Positions 44,544 to 53,153 of a stretch of DNA of 64,000 nucleotides are shown here, piece by piece. Each line of letters begins with the position of its first letter. The stretch's first letter is position 1. The notes beneath the pieces were generated by a model. That model was not told the origin of the DNA. It worked only from the letters and a program-made list of their open reading frames with translations, and did no database searches. This stretch comes from an uncultured Roseovarius sp. (GTDB taxonomy: Bacteria > Pseudomonadota > Alphaproteobacteria > Rhodobacterales > Rhodobacteraceae), in contig CANMOU010000001.1 in the NCBI GenBank assembly GCA_947499555.1, forward strand, positions 372,001 through 436,000, read 5' to 3'. A program made the position numbers and the translations under genes.

Positions 44544-44765
44544 ATGCAACCCAAAACAGTCGGTTTTCAGGCCGATACAGGCGTGCAACGACGGTGTCAT
44601 CGCTGCAAAGGTGACGGGCGCGCGCCCTGCCAGATTTGTTACGGAAAAGGTATTGTGATCAAAAGCCGAGACAGGCTTGGCAAACCCATTGAAGACCGCT
44701 GTTCGGGGTGCTTTGGCAACAAAAGCTGCAAATGCCCGATCTGTAATGGAACTGGATTTTCCTGA
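44544..44765 (+). CDS. small DnaJ-type zinc-finger protein
   Basis: Protein of 73 residues with four CxxC pairs: CHRCKGDGRAPCQICYGKG and CSGCFGNKSCKCPICNGTG. The repeated C-x-x-C-x-G-x-G pattern is that of the DnaJ cysteine-rich zinc domain, here without any J-domain. AGAAGG upstream of the ATG. Such mini-proteins may serve as zinc-dependent chaperone or thiol modules; no partner is evident. It is not clearly part of an operon. Confidence 0.82.
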   Translation: MQPKTVGFQADTGVQRRCHRCKGDGRAPCQICYGKGIVIKSRDRLGKPIEDRCSGCFGNKSCKCPICNGTGFS

Positions 44766-44779
44766 TCCTTCTCAATTGC

Positions 44780-45676
44780 CTAACGAACGATCTTCATCGC
44801 CGTTTCTTCAAAAAGTGACATCACGCGCGTGGGCCGCAAAGCGGCCAGCCGTGCAATCGCGACCGAGCTTTGGCGCACATCGTCCACAAGCGGGCGAATG
44901 GCGAGTTTGCGGCCGTCATAGGTCATATCCCCTTCGGGTCGTGTCACAAGCAGGGAATAGCCCAACCCACAGCCAACCATGCCACGGACCATCTCGATTG
45001 AGGGCGTGCTGTGCGCAACCCGCGGCATGAGACCCGCGTCACGAAAAAGCCCAAGAAAGTAGTCCCGGCTTGGCGGCACATCCAGCAGGATCAATGGCTC
45101 CGCCACCAGATCGGCAAGCGCGATCATGGGGCGCTCTGCCAGCGGATTCTCGGTCGAAAGCACCACATAGGGTCGGCGCGACAAAAGCGGGACGACATGC
45201 AGGTCAGGCGGCAAATCAATGTCATAAAGCAGCGCCAAGTCCAGTTGCCCGTTTTGCAAGGCCGCCACAATCCAGTCCTGCGGTCCTTCCCGAAGCTGCA
45301 ATCGAATACCGGGATGCGTGGCGCTGAGGTTTTGGATCAACCCCGGCAAAACTGACGGCGCAAGCGTGCTGAAACTGCCAATCCTCAGGTCACCTTCAAG
45401 TTTTGTGCCGGTTTCCATCGTTTGCCGTTCAAGATCAGAGGCATGCGCGAGAAGACTGCGCGCTGATTGAACAATCTTTTCTGCCGCCGATGTGGGCGTG
45501 ACACCGCGCGAGGGATGGCGCAACAAAAGCTGTACCCCCAACTGTTCTTCCAATTTCGACAGGGCGACCGAGATCGTTGGTTGCGAGACATTCAGCTTGG
45601 CCGCCGCACCTGCGACGGAGCGGGTGTCGATGCAGGCCAGAAGATATTCCAATTGGCGCAATGTATATCGATGCAT
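44780..45676 (-). CDS. LysR-family regulator of the HpaB/Rieske operon
   Basis: Protein of 298 residues. HTH at about 2-62: YTLRQLEYLLACIDTRSVAG, LNVSQPTISVALSKLEEQLG. Effector domain from about 90 (EGDLRIGSFSTLAPSVLPGL). It is divergent from the oxygenase operon with only 90 AT-rich bases between the two starts, so it is almost certainly its controller. The effector is probably the substrate or an intermediate. Confidence 0.92.
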   Translation of the reverse strand: MHRYTLRQLEYLLACIDTRSVAGAAAKLNVSQPTISVALSKLEEQLGVQLLLRHPSRGVTPTSAAEKIVQSARSLLAHASDLERQTMETGTKLEGDLRIGSFSTLAPSVLPGLIQNLSATHPGIRLQLREGPQDWIVAALQNGQLDLALLYDIDLPPDLHVVPLLSRRPYVVLSTENPLAERPMIALADLVAEPLILLDVPPSRDYFLGLFRDAGLMPRVAHSTPSIEMVRGMVGCGLGYSLLVTRPEGDMTYDGRKLAIRPLVDDVRQSSVAIARLAALRPTRVMSLFEETAMKIVR

Positions 45677-45766
45677 GACTTAGTTAAAAACTATAGCATG
45701 ATTAAATACAATGAATTTTGATAAATGTTCGTTGAAACGTATGGTTTCCGGAAATGGAGAAAAACC

Positions 45767-46297
45767 ATGACAGCCGCCCTGCATCTTCCTTTCGTCCCAC
45801 AGGAAACGCCCGAAAGTTTTGTGGCCGCAATGGCCGGGGCGGCGGCGCAGGTCTCGGTGGTGACCACGGATGGTCCTGCCGGTCGGTTTGGGATCACGGT
45901 CAGTGCCTTCTCATCGGTCTCCGCAGACCCGCCGATGATCCTTGTTTGCATCAACCGGCGCAGCCCGGCGGTTGCAGCGATTGAAGAAAACGGGGTGTTC
46001 TGCGTCAATCTGCTTGGCGATGATCAAAGTCCCATCGCCAATTGTTTTGCAGGGCGGGCAGGGGACATCGCGCCCTATGACTTCGATTGCGCGAAATGGA
46101 ATGCTGGCATGACCGGCGCGCCGGTCCTGTCGGGTGCCCTGGCGAATTTCGATTGTACGATTGAAGCCTCCCATGATGCAGGCTCTCATCGCATCTTCAT
46201 CGGGCGTGTCGCGCTTGCGCTTTCCAGCGAGGCCGCGCCGCTCGCATTTTCCAACCGGGCCTATAAAGGCCTGCGACCGCTTTCAGCCAAAGGATAA
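45767..46297 (+). CDS. flavin reductase (HpaC-like)
   Basis: Protein of 176 residues of the flavin reductase domain family: AQVSVVTTDGPAGRFGITVS, AFSSVSADPPMILVCINRRS, NGVFCVNLLGDDQ and the C-terminal HRIFIGRVALAL. It should supply FADH2 or FMNH2 made with NAD(P)H to the HpaB-like oxygenase encoded 4 bases downstream. ATG at 45767 follows GGAG; the 14-codon in-frame extension is not conserved in character. Confidence 0.92.
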   Translation: MTAALHLPFVPQETPESFVAAMAGAAAQVSVVTTDGPAGRFGITVSAFSSVSADPPMILVCINRRSPAVAAIEENGVFCVNLLGDDQSPIANCFAGRAGDIAPYDFDCAKWNAGMTGAPVLSGALANFDCTIEASHDAGSHRIFIGRVALALSSEAAPLAFSNRAYKGLRPLSAKG

Positions 46298-46301
46298 TCA
46301 C

Positions 46302-47762
46302 ATGATCCGCACCGGAGACGAATACCGCCAGTCCATCAATGATGGCCGCCAGATCTGGATTAATGGCGAAAAGGTCAAAGACCCCTGCACGCATCCGCAG
46401 TTCAAGCCGGTGATCGATGTGCGCGCGCGCATCTACGACATGCAGCATGATGCCGCCACACAAGACAAGATGACCTATGAAGAGCAAGGCGAACGCTATG
46501 CCATCGGTCTGCGCCTGCCTTACGAGCAGCAGGATTGGAAAGACAAGCGTGACGCTGTTGATCTGGTGCTGAAGGATGTGGGCGGCGTGGTGACGCGGAT
46601 GGGTGATGAAACCATCGGCGAGATGTGGTCGCTTTGGGACGGCAAGGACATTCTAAATGAGATTGACCCGCGTTTTGCCACGAATATCGAACGCCACATT
46701 CACCAGTGCATCAAGGATGATCCGTTCCATGTTTCGGCCAATACCGATCCCAAGGGCGACCGCTCCAAGGCGCCGCAGGATCAGGATCCGGACATGCTTG
46801 TCCATGTGGTCAAAGAGACCGATGCCGGCATCATCATTCGTGGGGCAAAATATGAAACCGCCGCCGCCTATTCCAATCAGGCGTTCCTGAAGCCCACGAT
46901 TGCAAACTGGGGCAATGACAAGCTCAGTGATTACGCGTTGGGCTGTATCGTTCGCATGAACGCGCCGGGCGTCAAACATATCTGTCGGACAGGTTTTGCC
47001 GGGCGGGCACCCACGGATGATTATCCGCTGTCAAATCGCGTCGATGAGATCGACACGCTGATGATCCTCGATAATGTGCTGATCCCGTGGGAGGACATCC
47101 TGTTTTATCAGCACACCCGCGCCGCCGCCTTCATCCGCACGACCTTGCACCGGTACTCGGCCTTCCCCTTCGTGCAGCGCACGCTGAGCTATGCCGACCT
47201 GATCATCGGAGCCGCGCTTTGGAACGTGAAGCAGACCGGCCTCGACAAGCAGCAGGCTGTACAGGAGAAGCTGAGCGAACTGGCAGTCTGGCGCGAAGGC
47301 ATCGATGCCTTCCTGACCGCCTCGATTGCCATGGCCGAGAAAAGCCCCAACGGTCTCTTGATGCCCAACCAGTCAATGCTGATGTCGGGCCGTGTGCATG
47401 CGCTGACCAACCTGCCCAAGATGATGCATATCGCGCGCGAGCTGTGTGGCGGCCAGATCTGCGTTACACCCGATGCCGCCACCTTTGCCGCCGCTGACAC
47501 CAAGCCATGGATGGACAAGTTTTACACGATCAACGAGGAGTGGGTGGCCGATGACCGCCGCAAACTTCTCAGCCTTGCGCGAGATCTACTGAATTCGGAC
47601 TATGCCGGGCATCGCCTGACCTTCCAGCTTTTCGCCCAATCGCCGCCCTTCGCCCAACTGGCGGCGGTCTATCGCAATTTCGATTGGCAAGGCCCGCTGG
47701 AATTTGCTCACAAGGCGGCGGAATTGTCTGATAATGTCTGGGGCAAAGGCACCCGGCACTAG
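46302..47762 (+). CDS. HpaB-like flavin-dependent monooxygenase
   Basis: Protein of 486 residues in the 4-hydroxyphenylacetate 3-hydroxylase/acyl-CoA-dehydrogenase-fold family: MIRTGDEYRQSINDGRQIWI, the D-P-K-x-D-R loop as NTDPKGDRSKAP, ETDAGIIIRGAKYETAAAYS, and LIPWEDILFYQHTRAAAF. With reduced flavin from the adjacent reductase it hydroxylates a phenolic or N-heteroaromatic ring, or opens it as in relatives that act on pyrrole- or pyridine-type acids. Substrate is not assignable. Four bases behind the reductase and ten before a Rieske gene. Confidence 0.92.
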   Translation: MIRTGDEYRQSINDGRQIWINGEKVKDPCTHPQFKPVIDVRARIYDMQHDAATQDKMTYEEQGERYAIGLRLPYEQQDWKDKRDAVDLVLKDVGGVVTRMGDETIGEMWSLWDGKDILNEIDPRFATNIERHIHQCIKDDPFHVSANTDPKGDRSKAPQDQDPDMLVHVVKETDAGIIIRGAKYETAAAYSNQAFLKPTIANWGNDKLSDYALGCIVRMNAPGVKHICRTGFAGRAPTDDYPLSNRVDEIDTLMILDNVLIPWEDILFYQHTRAAAFIRTTLHRYSAFPFVQRTLSYADLIIGAALWNVKQTGLDKQQAVQEKLSELAVWREGIDAFLTASIAMAEKSPNGLLMPNQSMLMSGRVHALTNLPKMMHIARELCGGQICVTPDAATFAAADTKPWMDKFYTINEEWVADDRRKLLSLARDLLNSDYAGHRLTFQLFAQSPPFAQLAAVYRNFDWQGPLEFAHKAAELSDNVWGKGTRH

Positions 47763-47771
47763 GATTCCGCC

Positions 47772-48920
47772 ATGACCCGTCACGACCCCGCGCTGTCCCC
47801 AATGCAAGAGCTGGCCGAAAACACCGCCCAGCCCTTTGAACAGGCGCGCGCGATGCCAAAATCGGTCTACACGACCCCGGCGTTCCTGCAGGCCGAGCTG
47901 GACCACGTGTTCAAACGCGACTGGTTCTGCGTGACCAGATCCGATGCGCTGGCCAATCCCGGCGATTACACGACGCTTGATCTGGCCGGGCAACCGATCA
48001 TGGTGATCCGCGATGGCGATGGGCAGCTGCGCGCGCAATCCAATGTCTGTTTGCACCGCATGTCCACCTTGCTGGAGGGATCCGGAAACACTCGGTCCAT
48101 CGTGTGTCCCTACCATGCCTGGACCTACAACCTCGATGGCTCCTTGCGCGGTGCGCCCGCCATGACACTCAATGAAAGCTTCTGCAAAGACGCCTATGTG
48201 CTGCCGCAGGTCCGCTGTGAAGAGTGGCTGGGCTGGGTGATGGTCACGCTGAACCCCGATGCGCCGCCTGTGGCCCAACAACTGGCCGATGTGGAGGCGC
48301 TGGTCGAAGATTTCGGCATGAAGCATTACACGCAAACCTTCTTCGAGACCCACAGCTGGGACACCAACTGGAAGGTGCTGGCTGAAAACTTCATGGAAAG
48401 CTATCACCTGCCGGTCTGTCATGCCAAAACCGTCGGTGGCCTGAGCAAGCTTGAGGAGATGGTCTGCCCGCCGGGTGAGCCTGCGTTCAACTACCACTGG
48501 ATCTTCAAAGAGCCGCATTTCACGCTGGCCAATGCGCACCCGACCAACACACGGCTCAAGGGCGACAGGCGGCGGATGACATTTCTTTTCGCAATCTATC
48601 CCAGCCTGCTCATCACCCTGACACCGGGGTATTTCTGGTACCTTTCCCTGCACCCCCACGGCGTCGGGCAGGTCGAAATCCGTTATGGTGGTGGCATGTC
48701 GCCGGAATTTGTCAATGACCCCGAGGCGCAAAGCCATTTCGAGGCGGTCAAGGCCCTTCTGGATGATGTGAATATCGAGGATCGCGGCTGCACCGAAAAA
48801 GTCTTCCGCGGATTGTGCTCGGATGTGGCGACGCCCGGACATCTCAGCCATCTTGAGCGGCCAAATTATGATTTCGCCCGTTATCTCAATACCCGGATCA
48901 ACCGGCCTGGCCAGGACTGA
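47772..48920 (+). CDS. Rieske oxygenase, single-component alpha subunit (first)
   Basis: Protein of 382 residues. Rieske 2Fe-2S ligands are in CLHRMSTLLEG and CPYHAW (C-x-H...C-x-x-H). The mononuclear iron site is in ENFMESYHLPVCHAKT (H-x4-H) with a later carboxylate in DDVNIEDRG. No small beta subunit is encoded, which places it with the alpha-3 type oxygenases that act on glycine betaine, carnitine, stachydrine and similar N-methyl compounds or on aromatic acids. No dedicated Rieske reductase is in the cluster, so electrons must come from elsewhere. Confidence 0.93.
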   Translation: MTRHDPALSPMQELAENTAQPFEQARAMPKSVYTTPAFLQAELDHVFKRDWFCVTRSDALANPGDYTTLDLAGQPIMVIRDGDGQLRAQSNVCLHRMSTLLEGSGNTRSIVCPYHAWTYNLDGSLRGAPAMTLNESFCKDAYVLPQVRCEEWLGWVMVTLNPDAPPVAQQLADVEALVEDFGMKHYTQTFFETHSWDTNWKVLAENFMESYHLPVCHAKTVGGLSKLEEMVCPPGEPAFNYHWIFKEPHFTLANAHPTNTRLKGDRRRMTFLFAIYPSLLITLTPGYFWYLSLHPHGVGQVEIRYGGGMSPEFVNDPEAQSHFEAVKALLDDVNIEDRGCTEKVFRGLCSDVATPGHLSHLERPNYDFARYLNTRINRPGQD

Positions 48921-48923
48921 ACG

Positions 48924-49337
48924 ATGATGCACAAACGCATTCGCCCTTTCAACACCAAGGAAACCTATCCCGAACAGAAGCTCGACAATGACCTAAGCCA
49001 GGGCGTCGTGGCGCGCGGCACAATGGTGTTTCTGCGCGGACAGGTGAGCCAGGATCTTGACACCCGTGAAAGCCTGCATGTGGGCGACGCTGCCCGTCAA
49101 ACCGCCAAGACGATGGAAAACATCCAGATGCTGCTGGAAGAGGCGGGCACGACAATGGAGGCTGTGTGCCGTATCGTCGTGTATCTCACCGACATCCGCT
49201 ATCGCGAAGCGGTCTATCAGGAAATGGGCAAATGGCTCAAAGGGGTGCATCCCTGTTCGACCGGCCTTGTCGTGCCTGCGCTTGCGCGTCCCGAATGGGT
49301 GGTTGAGATCGAAGTCACCGCCGTGATCCCAGATTGA
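48924..49337 (+). CDS. RidA/YjgF family protein, candidate deaminase
   Basis: Protein of 137 residues. Family blocks: GTMVFLRGQVSQDLDTRESL, ARQTAKTMENIQMLLEEAG, CRIVVYLTDIRYREAVYQEM and PALARPEWVVEIEVTAVIPD; the Arg in the last block matches the carboxylate-binding Arg of active RidA proteins. Wedged between two Rieske genes, it may deaminate an enamine or aminomuconate-like ring-opening product, as the RidA-fold 2-aminomuconate deaminases do (inference). Two adjacent ATG codons, at 48924 and 48927, are possible starts. Confidence 0.9.
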   Translation: MMHKRIRPFNTKETYPEQKLDNDLSQGVVARGTMVFLRGQVSQDLDTRESLHVGDAARQTAKTMENIQMLLEEAGTTMEAVCRIVVYLTDIRYREAVYQEMGKWLKGVHPCSTGLVVPALARPEWVVEIEVTAVIPD

Positions 49338-49345
49338 GGTTCCAG

Positions 49346-50503
49346 ATGCGTGCCGATGCCATTCTCAAGCAGCTTGCGCAGTCTGCAAAAGGTCCCCTGA
49401 ACCGAGCGGTAAGTGCCGACCCCCGCATTTACCGGGATAAAGACATTGCCGGGCAGGAAGAAGAACGCATCTTCCGGCACGATTGGCTGTGTCCGGGCCT
49501 AGCCGCCGAGATCCCCAACCCGGGTGATTACATCACGTTTACCATTGCCGGTGATCCGATCTTCACGATCCGGGACAAGGCCGGGCAAATCAGAACATTT
49601 TCAAATGTTTGCCGTCACCGCATGATGCAATTGCTTGAGGACCGGGGCTGTACCAGCCGCGTCATCTGCCCATACCATGCCTGGACCTATGATCTGTCCG
49701 GCAAACTGATCGGTGCCGGCCACATGGAACGCACGGAAGGGTTTGAGAAATCCGCGATTTGCCTGCCCGAGATCCGCACGGAAATCTGGAATGGCTGGAT
49801 TTATGTCACGCTCAACCCAGATGCCCAGCCGGTGAAAGAGACGCTTGCGCCTTTGCATGACGTGGTGGCGCGCTATGAGATGGAAAACTACGTGCCGGTG
49901 GTGCGCGAAGAGCATGTCTGGAACACCAACTGGAAGCTTCTGACCGAAAACTTCATGGAAGGCTACCATCTTCCGGTTGCGCACAAAGCGACGGTTGGTG
50001 CGTGGTTCCCGGTTGAAAAAACCGTCTTCCCCGAAGAGGTACACGAGGCCTTCACCTATCAGACCTTTCAGAAAGTGGGCAACGCGACCTACGGGCAGGC
50101 ACATCCCGATAACACGCGTCTCGAAGGCGACTGGCGCATCACGTCTGTCCTGCCAACGGTCTTTCCGACCCATATGTACGTATTGGCACCGGATCATCTT
50201 TGGTATCTCAGCCTGCGTCCTCGCGGAGTTGGTCAGGTCGATGTGCGCTTTGGCGTGGCGATTGCGCCCGAGGTGGACCAGATGCTTGGCTTTGCTGATG
50301 AGCGTCAGGCGTGGATCGAGGATCTGACGACATTCTTTGAGCATGTGAACGCCGAAGACCGGCAGGTGGTGGAAGGCATCTTTGCCGGATCGGCCGCCTC
50401 GCAGGCCGCGCCCGGACCGCTAAGCTGGCTTGAACGCGAGATCCACGATTTCCAGAAATACCTTTCCCGCCGTTTGGGTGAGGGGAGCGGACAAGAGCCT
50501 TGA
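49346..50503 (+). CDS. Rieske oxygenase, single-component alpha subunit (second)
   Basis: Protein of 385 residues, clearly paralogous to the first Rieske gene of the operon: CRHRMMQLLEDRGC, CPYHAWTYDLSGKLIGAG, and iron site ENFMEGYHLPVAHKAT. It differs in the substrate-pocket half (PVEKTVFPEEVHEAFTYQTF), so the two probably act at different steps or on different positions. ATG at 49346 follows GAGG; a TTG four codons earlier is possible. Eight bases after the RidA gene. Confidence 0.93.
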   Translation: MRADAILKQLAQSAKGPLNRAVSADPRIYRDKDIAGQEEERIFRHDWLCPGLAAEIPNPGDYITFTIAGDPIFTIRDKAGQIRTFSNVCRHRMMQLLEDRGCTSRVICPYHAWTYDLSGKLIGAGHMERTEGFEKSAICLPEIRTEIWNGWIYVTLNPDAQPVKETLAPLHDVVARYEMENYVPVVREEHVWNTNWKLLTENFMEGYHLPVAHKATVGAWFPVEKTVFPEEVHEAFTYQTFQKVGNATYGQAHPDNTRLEGDWRITSVLPTVFPTHMYVLAPDHLWYLSLRPRGVGQVDVRFGVAIAPEVDQMLGFADERQAWIEDLTTFFEHVNAEDRQVVEGIFAGSAASQAAPGPLSWLEREIHDFQKYLSRRLGEGSGQEP

Positions 50504-50510
50504 GGACACC

Positions 50511-51188
50511 ATGACTTTTTCGATTGCAGGCCATTGCGCGCGGACCGGGCAGTTTGGCGTGGCTATTACCACCTCTTCGATCTCGGTCGGATCACGCTGC
50601 CCGCATGCCCGCGCCGGTGTGGGGGCCGTGGCCACGCAGAACGTCACGGACCCACACCTGGCCACGCTGGTTCTGGATGCCATGCAAGACGGGCAAAGCG
50701 CGGCAGAGGCCATTGCCGGGGTCGTGAAGGGGCGCGCGAATATCGACTACCGCCAACTGACGGCGGTGGATGCGCAAGGGACGACCGCGCATTTCACCGG
50801 TGAGAATATTCTTGGCGCGAATGCCATCAGCGAAGCCCCGCATTGCGTGGCGGCAGGCAACCTTCTGTCATCGGTCGCCGTGGCGCGAGGCATCACCGAC
50901 GGGTTCATGTCCGACCCAGGCGCGCATCTCGCCGAGCGCCTTTTACGCGGGATCGAAGGCGGGCTGGCCGCCGGAGGGGAAGAAGGCCCGGTGCATTCCG
51001 CCGCCCTGATCGTGGCGGATAAAATGCCCTTCTACCTTGTTGATTTGCGGGTGGACTGGGAAGAGGACGGCCCGATCGAGAAACTGCGCGGCTTGTGGCA
51101 GGCCTACGCGCCGCAGATGCAGGATTACCTCAACCGCGCCATCAATCCCGCCGCCGCCCCAAGCTATGGCGTAGCCGGGGACCCCTGA
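50511..51188 (+). CDS. DUF1028 family protein
   Basis: Protein of 225 residues. The DUF1028 N-terminus is clear (MTFSIAGHCARTGQFGVAIT, then ITTSSISVGSRCPHARAGVG), as is GNLLSSVAVARGITDGFMSD. The family has an Ntn-hydrolase-like look with a proposed amidase or peptidase activity that is not established. Members often sit in amino acid or heterocycle catabolic clusters, as here at the end of the oxygenase operon. A role in hydrolysing an amide intermediate is possible but unproven. Confidence 0.88.
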   Translation: MTFSIAGHCARTGQFGVAITTSSISVGSRCPHARAGVGAVATQNVTDPHLATLVLDAMQDGQSAAEAIAGVVKGRANIDYRQLTAVDAQGTTAHFTGENILGANAISEAPHCVAAGNLLSSVAVARGITDGFMSDPGAHLAERLLRGIEGGLAAGGEEGPVHSAALIVADKMPFYLVDLRVDWEEDGPIEKLRGLWQAYAPQMQDYLNRAINPAAAPSYGVAGDP

Positions 51189-51208
51189 CAGAACTCAAAT
51201 TCGCGCCG

Positions 51209-51313
51209 CGTTAACCTTTTGTAGCGCTGAAAGCTGCACCGACGTAATACCGACAGGATACCGACGTGATACCGACGTTGGGATTGCAGCAAAATAAGGC
51301 CGTTAACCTTTTG
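51209..51313. repeat. 11-bp tandem repeats flanked by a 13-bp direct repeat
   Basis: Four tandem 11-base units of the form ATACCGACGTG lie at 51236-51279 (the first diverged at its start). CGTTAACCTTTTG occurs at both 51209-51221 and 51301-51313, on either side. Repeats spaced one helical turn apart suggest protein binding on one face of DNA upstream of the ymdB-type gene. TTAACC resembles a CtrA half-site, but no full TTAA-N7-TTAA is present. Confidence 0.6.
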
Positions 51314-51388
51314 GCGCGGCGGGTCGTTTTTCTGGCCTCAAATAAACCTGCTCTTGCCCTTTATGCCCCTCCGCTCTACCACCGCTGA

Positions 51389-52201
51389 ATGCGAGTCCTT
51401 TACCTTGGCGATATCGTAGGCCGCGCCGGGCGGCAGGCCATCATTGACCGTCTGCCGCAGCTGCGCAGCGACTGGAAACTCGATTTCGTGGTGGTCAATG
51501 GCGAGAACGCAACCGGCGGCGTTGGCCTCAGCGGTGCGCATGCCAAACTGCTTCTAGAGACCGGGGTCGATTGCCTGACACTTGGGGATCATGCCTTTGA
51601 TCAAAAGGATATGCTGCAATATATCGAGACCGAGCCGCGCATCATCCGACCGCTGAATTTCGCCAAGGATGCCCCAGGGCGTGGACATCGGGTTTTCTCG
51701 GATGCGCGAGGGCGAAAAATCCTTGTCGCTCAGATCCTTGGCCAGGTCTTCATGAAACGCGCCTTTGCCGATCCTTTCAGCGCGGTTGATGTGGTGATGA
51801 AGGCCCATGTGCCCGGTGGCGCGGTCCAGGCAAGCCTGATTGATGTCCATTGCGAGGCCACCAGTGAGAAGATGGGCATGGGCCATTACTGCGATGGCCG
51901 CGCCAGCATCGTGGTGGGCAGCCACACCCATGTTCCGACAGGCGATGCACAGATCCTTCCGGGCGGCACCGCCTATCTGACGGATGCGGGTATGTGCGGC
52001 GACTACCTGAGCGTCATTGGCATGGAAAAAGCTGAACCCATGCGCCGCTTCGTGACAGGTATGGGCAAGGAACGTTTCAAACCCGCTATGGGCGAGGTCA
52101 CGCTTTGCGGCCTTTTGGTGGAAACCGATGACAAAACCGGCAAAGCCACCCACGCCGAAATGATCCGCCACGGCGGACGCCTTCACCAGAGCACACCATG
52201 A
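51389..52201 (+). CDS. YmdB-type metallophosphoesterase (TIGR00282 family)
   Basis: Protein of 270 residues. Metal-binding blocks: MRVLYLGDIVGRAGRQAI, FVVVNGENATGGVGLS, LTLGDHAFDQKDML, FVDVHCEAT-like SLIDVHCEATSEKMGMGHYC and VVGSHTHVPTGD. The Bacillus homologue YmdB hydrolyses 2',3'- and 3',5'-cyclic nucleotides. The ATG at 51389 gives the family N-terminus; the ribosome-binding site is weak. Stop overlaps the start of the transporter gene (ATGA). Confidence 0.93.
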   Translation: MRVLYLGDIVGRAGRQAIIDRLPQLRSDWKLDFVVVNGENATGGVGLSGAHAKLLLETGVDCLTLGDHAFDQKDMLQYIETEPRIIRPLNFAKDAPGRGHRVFSDARGRKILVAQILGQVFMKRAFADPFSAVDVVMKAHVPGGAVQASLIDVHCEATSEKMGMGHYCDGRASIVVGSHTHVPTGDAQILPGGTAYLTDAGMCGDYLSVIGMEKAEPMRRFVTGMGKERFKPAMGEVTLCGLLVETDDKTGKATHAEMIRHGGRLHQSTP

Positions 52202-53139
52202 AGGCAAATCTCTGGCTCTATGCTGTGCTTTTCGTGATGGGCGCGGGGTGGGGGTTGACCATTCCGCTGACCAAAATCGCGGTCAGCACCGGCCATCAAC
52301 CCCTTGGGTTGATCTTCTGGCAGTTGGTGGTTGTCGTGATTATGCTGGGTGGCGTGACGTTGGTCCGGGGACGGCGTTTAGTGATTGCACGTCAATACCT
52401 TAAGCTTTTCGTCATGGTGGCTCTGTGCGGTGCGGTCCTGCCCGATATCTTCTTCTATCTGGCCGCAGCCGAACTGCCGGGCGGGATCATGTCCATCGTC
52501 ACGGCCACGGTTGCGATGTTCTCTTTGCCGATTGCCATCGCGCTGGGCAATGAACGCTTCGAAGCAAAGCGGCTTCTGGGCCTAATCTTCGGGCTATGCG
52601 GCATCGTTCTGCTTGTCGGGCCGGAGGCAAGTCTGCCTTCGGGGACAAATGCAATCTTCGTTCTCGTGGCGCTGTGCGCGCCGATGCTTTACGCCACAGA
52701 AGGGAATCTGGTGGCGAAATGGGGCACGCAAGGTCTTGATCCCATGCAGGTGATTTTTGGCGCGTCGCTTATTGGCATCCTGCTTACATTCCCACTCGCA
52801 CTGACATCAGGACAGTGGATCAATCCACTGAAAACATTTGGAATACCTGAAATTGCCTTGATAGCGGCGGCGGCGCTGCACGCGCTGGTCTATGCCTGCT
52901 ATGTCTGGATGGTCGGACGCGCGGGATCGGTGTTTGCGGCTCAGACAAGCTACGTTGTGACGGCCATGGGCGTGTTGTGGTCGCTGGCGATCCTGAACGA
53001 GACCTATTCCGTCTGGGTCTGGCTGGCGCTTGCGGTGATGCTTCTGGGCATGTTCCTTGTCCAGCCCAGAGCCGCCAGAGTGCTTGTGCCCGGGCGTGTG
53101 ATCGAAGATGATCCGGTCGAGACCCCCGGTCACTCATAA
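52198..53139 (+). CDS. EamA-type (DMT superfamily) transporter
   Basis: Protein of 313 residues with ten membrane segments arranged as two five-helix EamA repeats (GAGWGLTIPLTKIAVSTGHQ; LVALCAPMLYATEGNLVAKW). Probably a small-molecule exporter. Coupled to the ymdB-type gene by a 4-base overlap. Substrate unknown. Confidence 0.9.
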   Translation: MKANLWLYAVLFVMGAGWGLTIPLTKIAVSTGHQPLGLIFWQLVVVVIMLGGVTLVRGRRLVIARQYLKLFVMVALCGAVLPDIFFYLAAAELPGGIMSIVTATVAMFSLPIAIALGNERFEAKRLLGLIFGLCGIVLLVGPEASLPSGTNAIFVLVALCAPMLYATEGNLVAKWGTQGLDPMQVIFGASLIGILLTFPLALTSGQWINPLKTFGIPEIALIAAAALHALVYACYVWMVGRAGSVFAAQTSYVVTAMGVLWSLAILNETYSVWVWLALAVMLLGMFLVQPRAARVLVPGRVIEDDPVETPGHS

Positions 53140-53153
53140 GGAGCGGCTCTGAC

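Noticed and set aside
47586-48932. 448-codon minus-strand frame over hpaB and the first Rieske gene
   Set aside because: It mirrors coding sequence of two well-recognised oxygenases and has no protein signature of its own.
51209-51313. CtrA binding site or CRISPR-like array
   Set aside because: The TTAACC elements lack a second TTAA at 7 bases, and the 11-bp units are contiguous without spacers.
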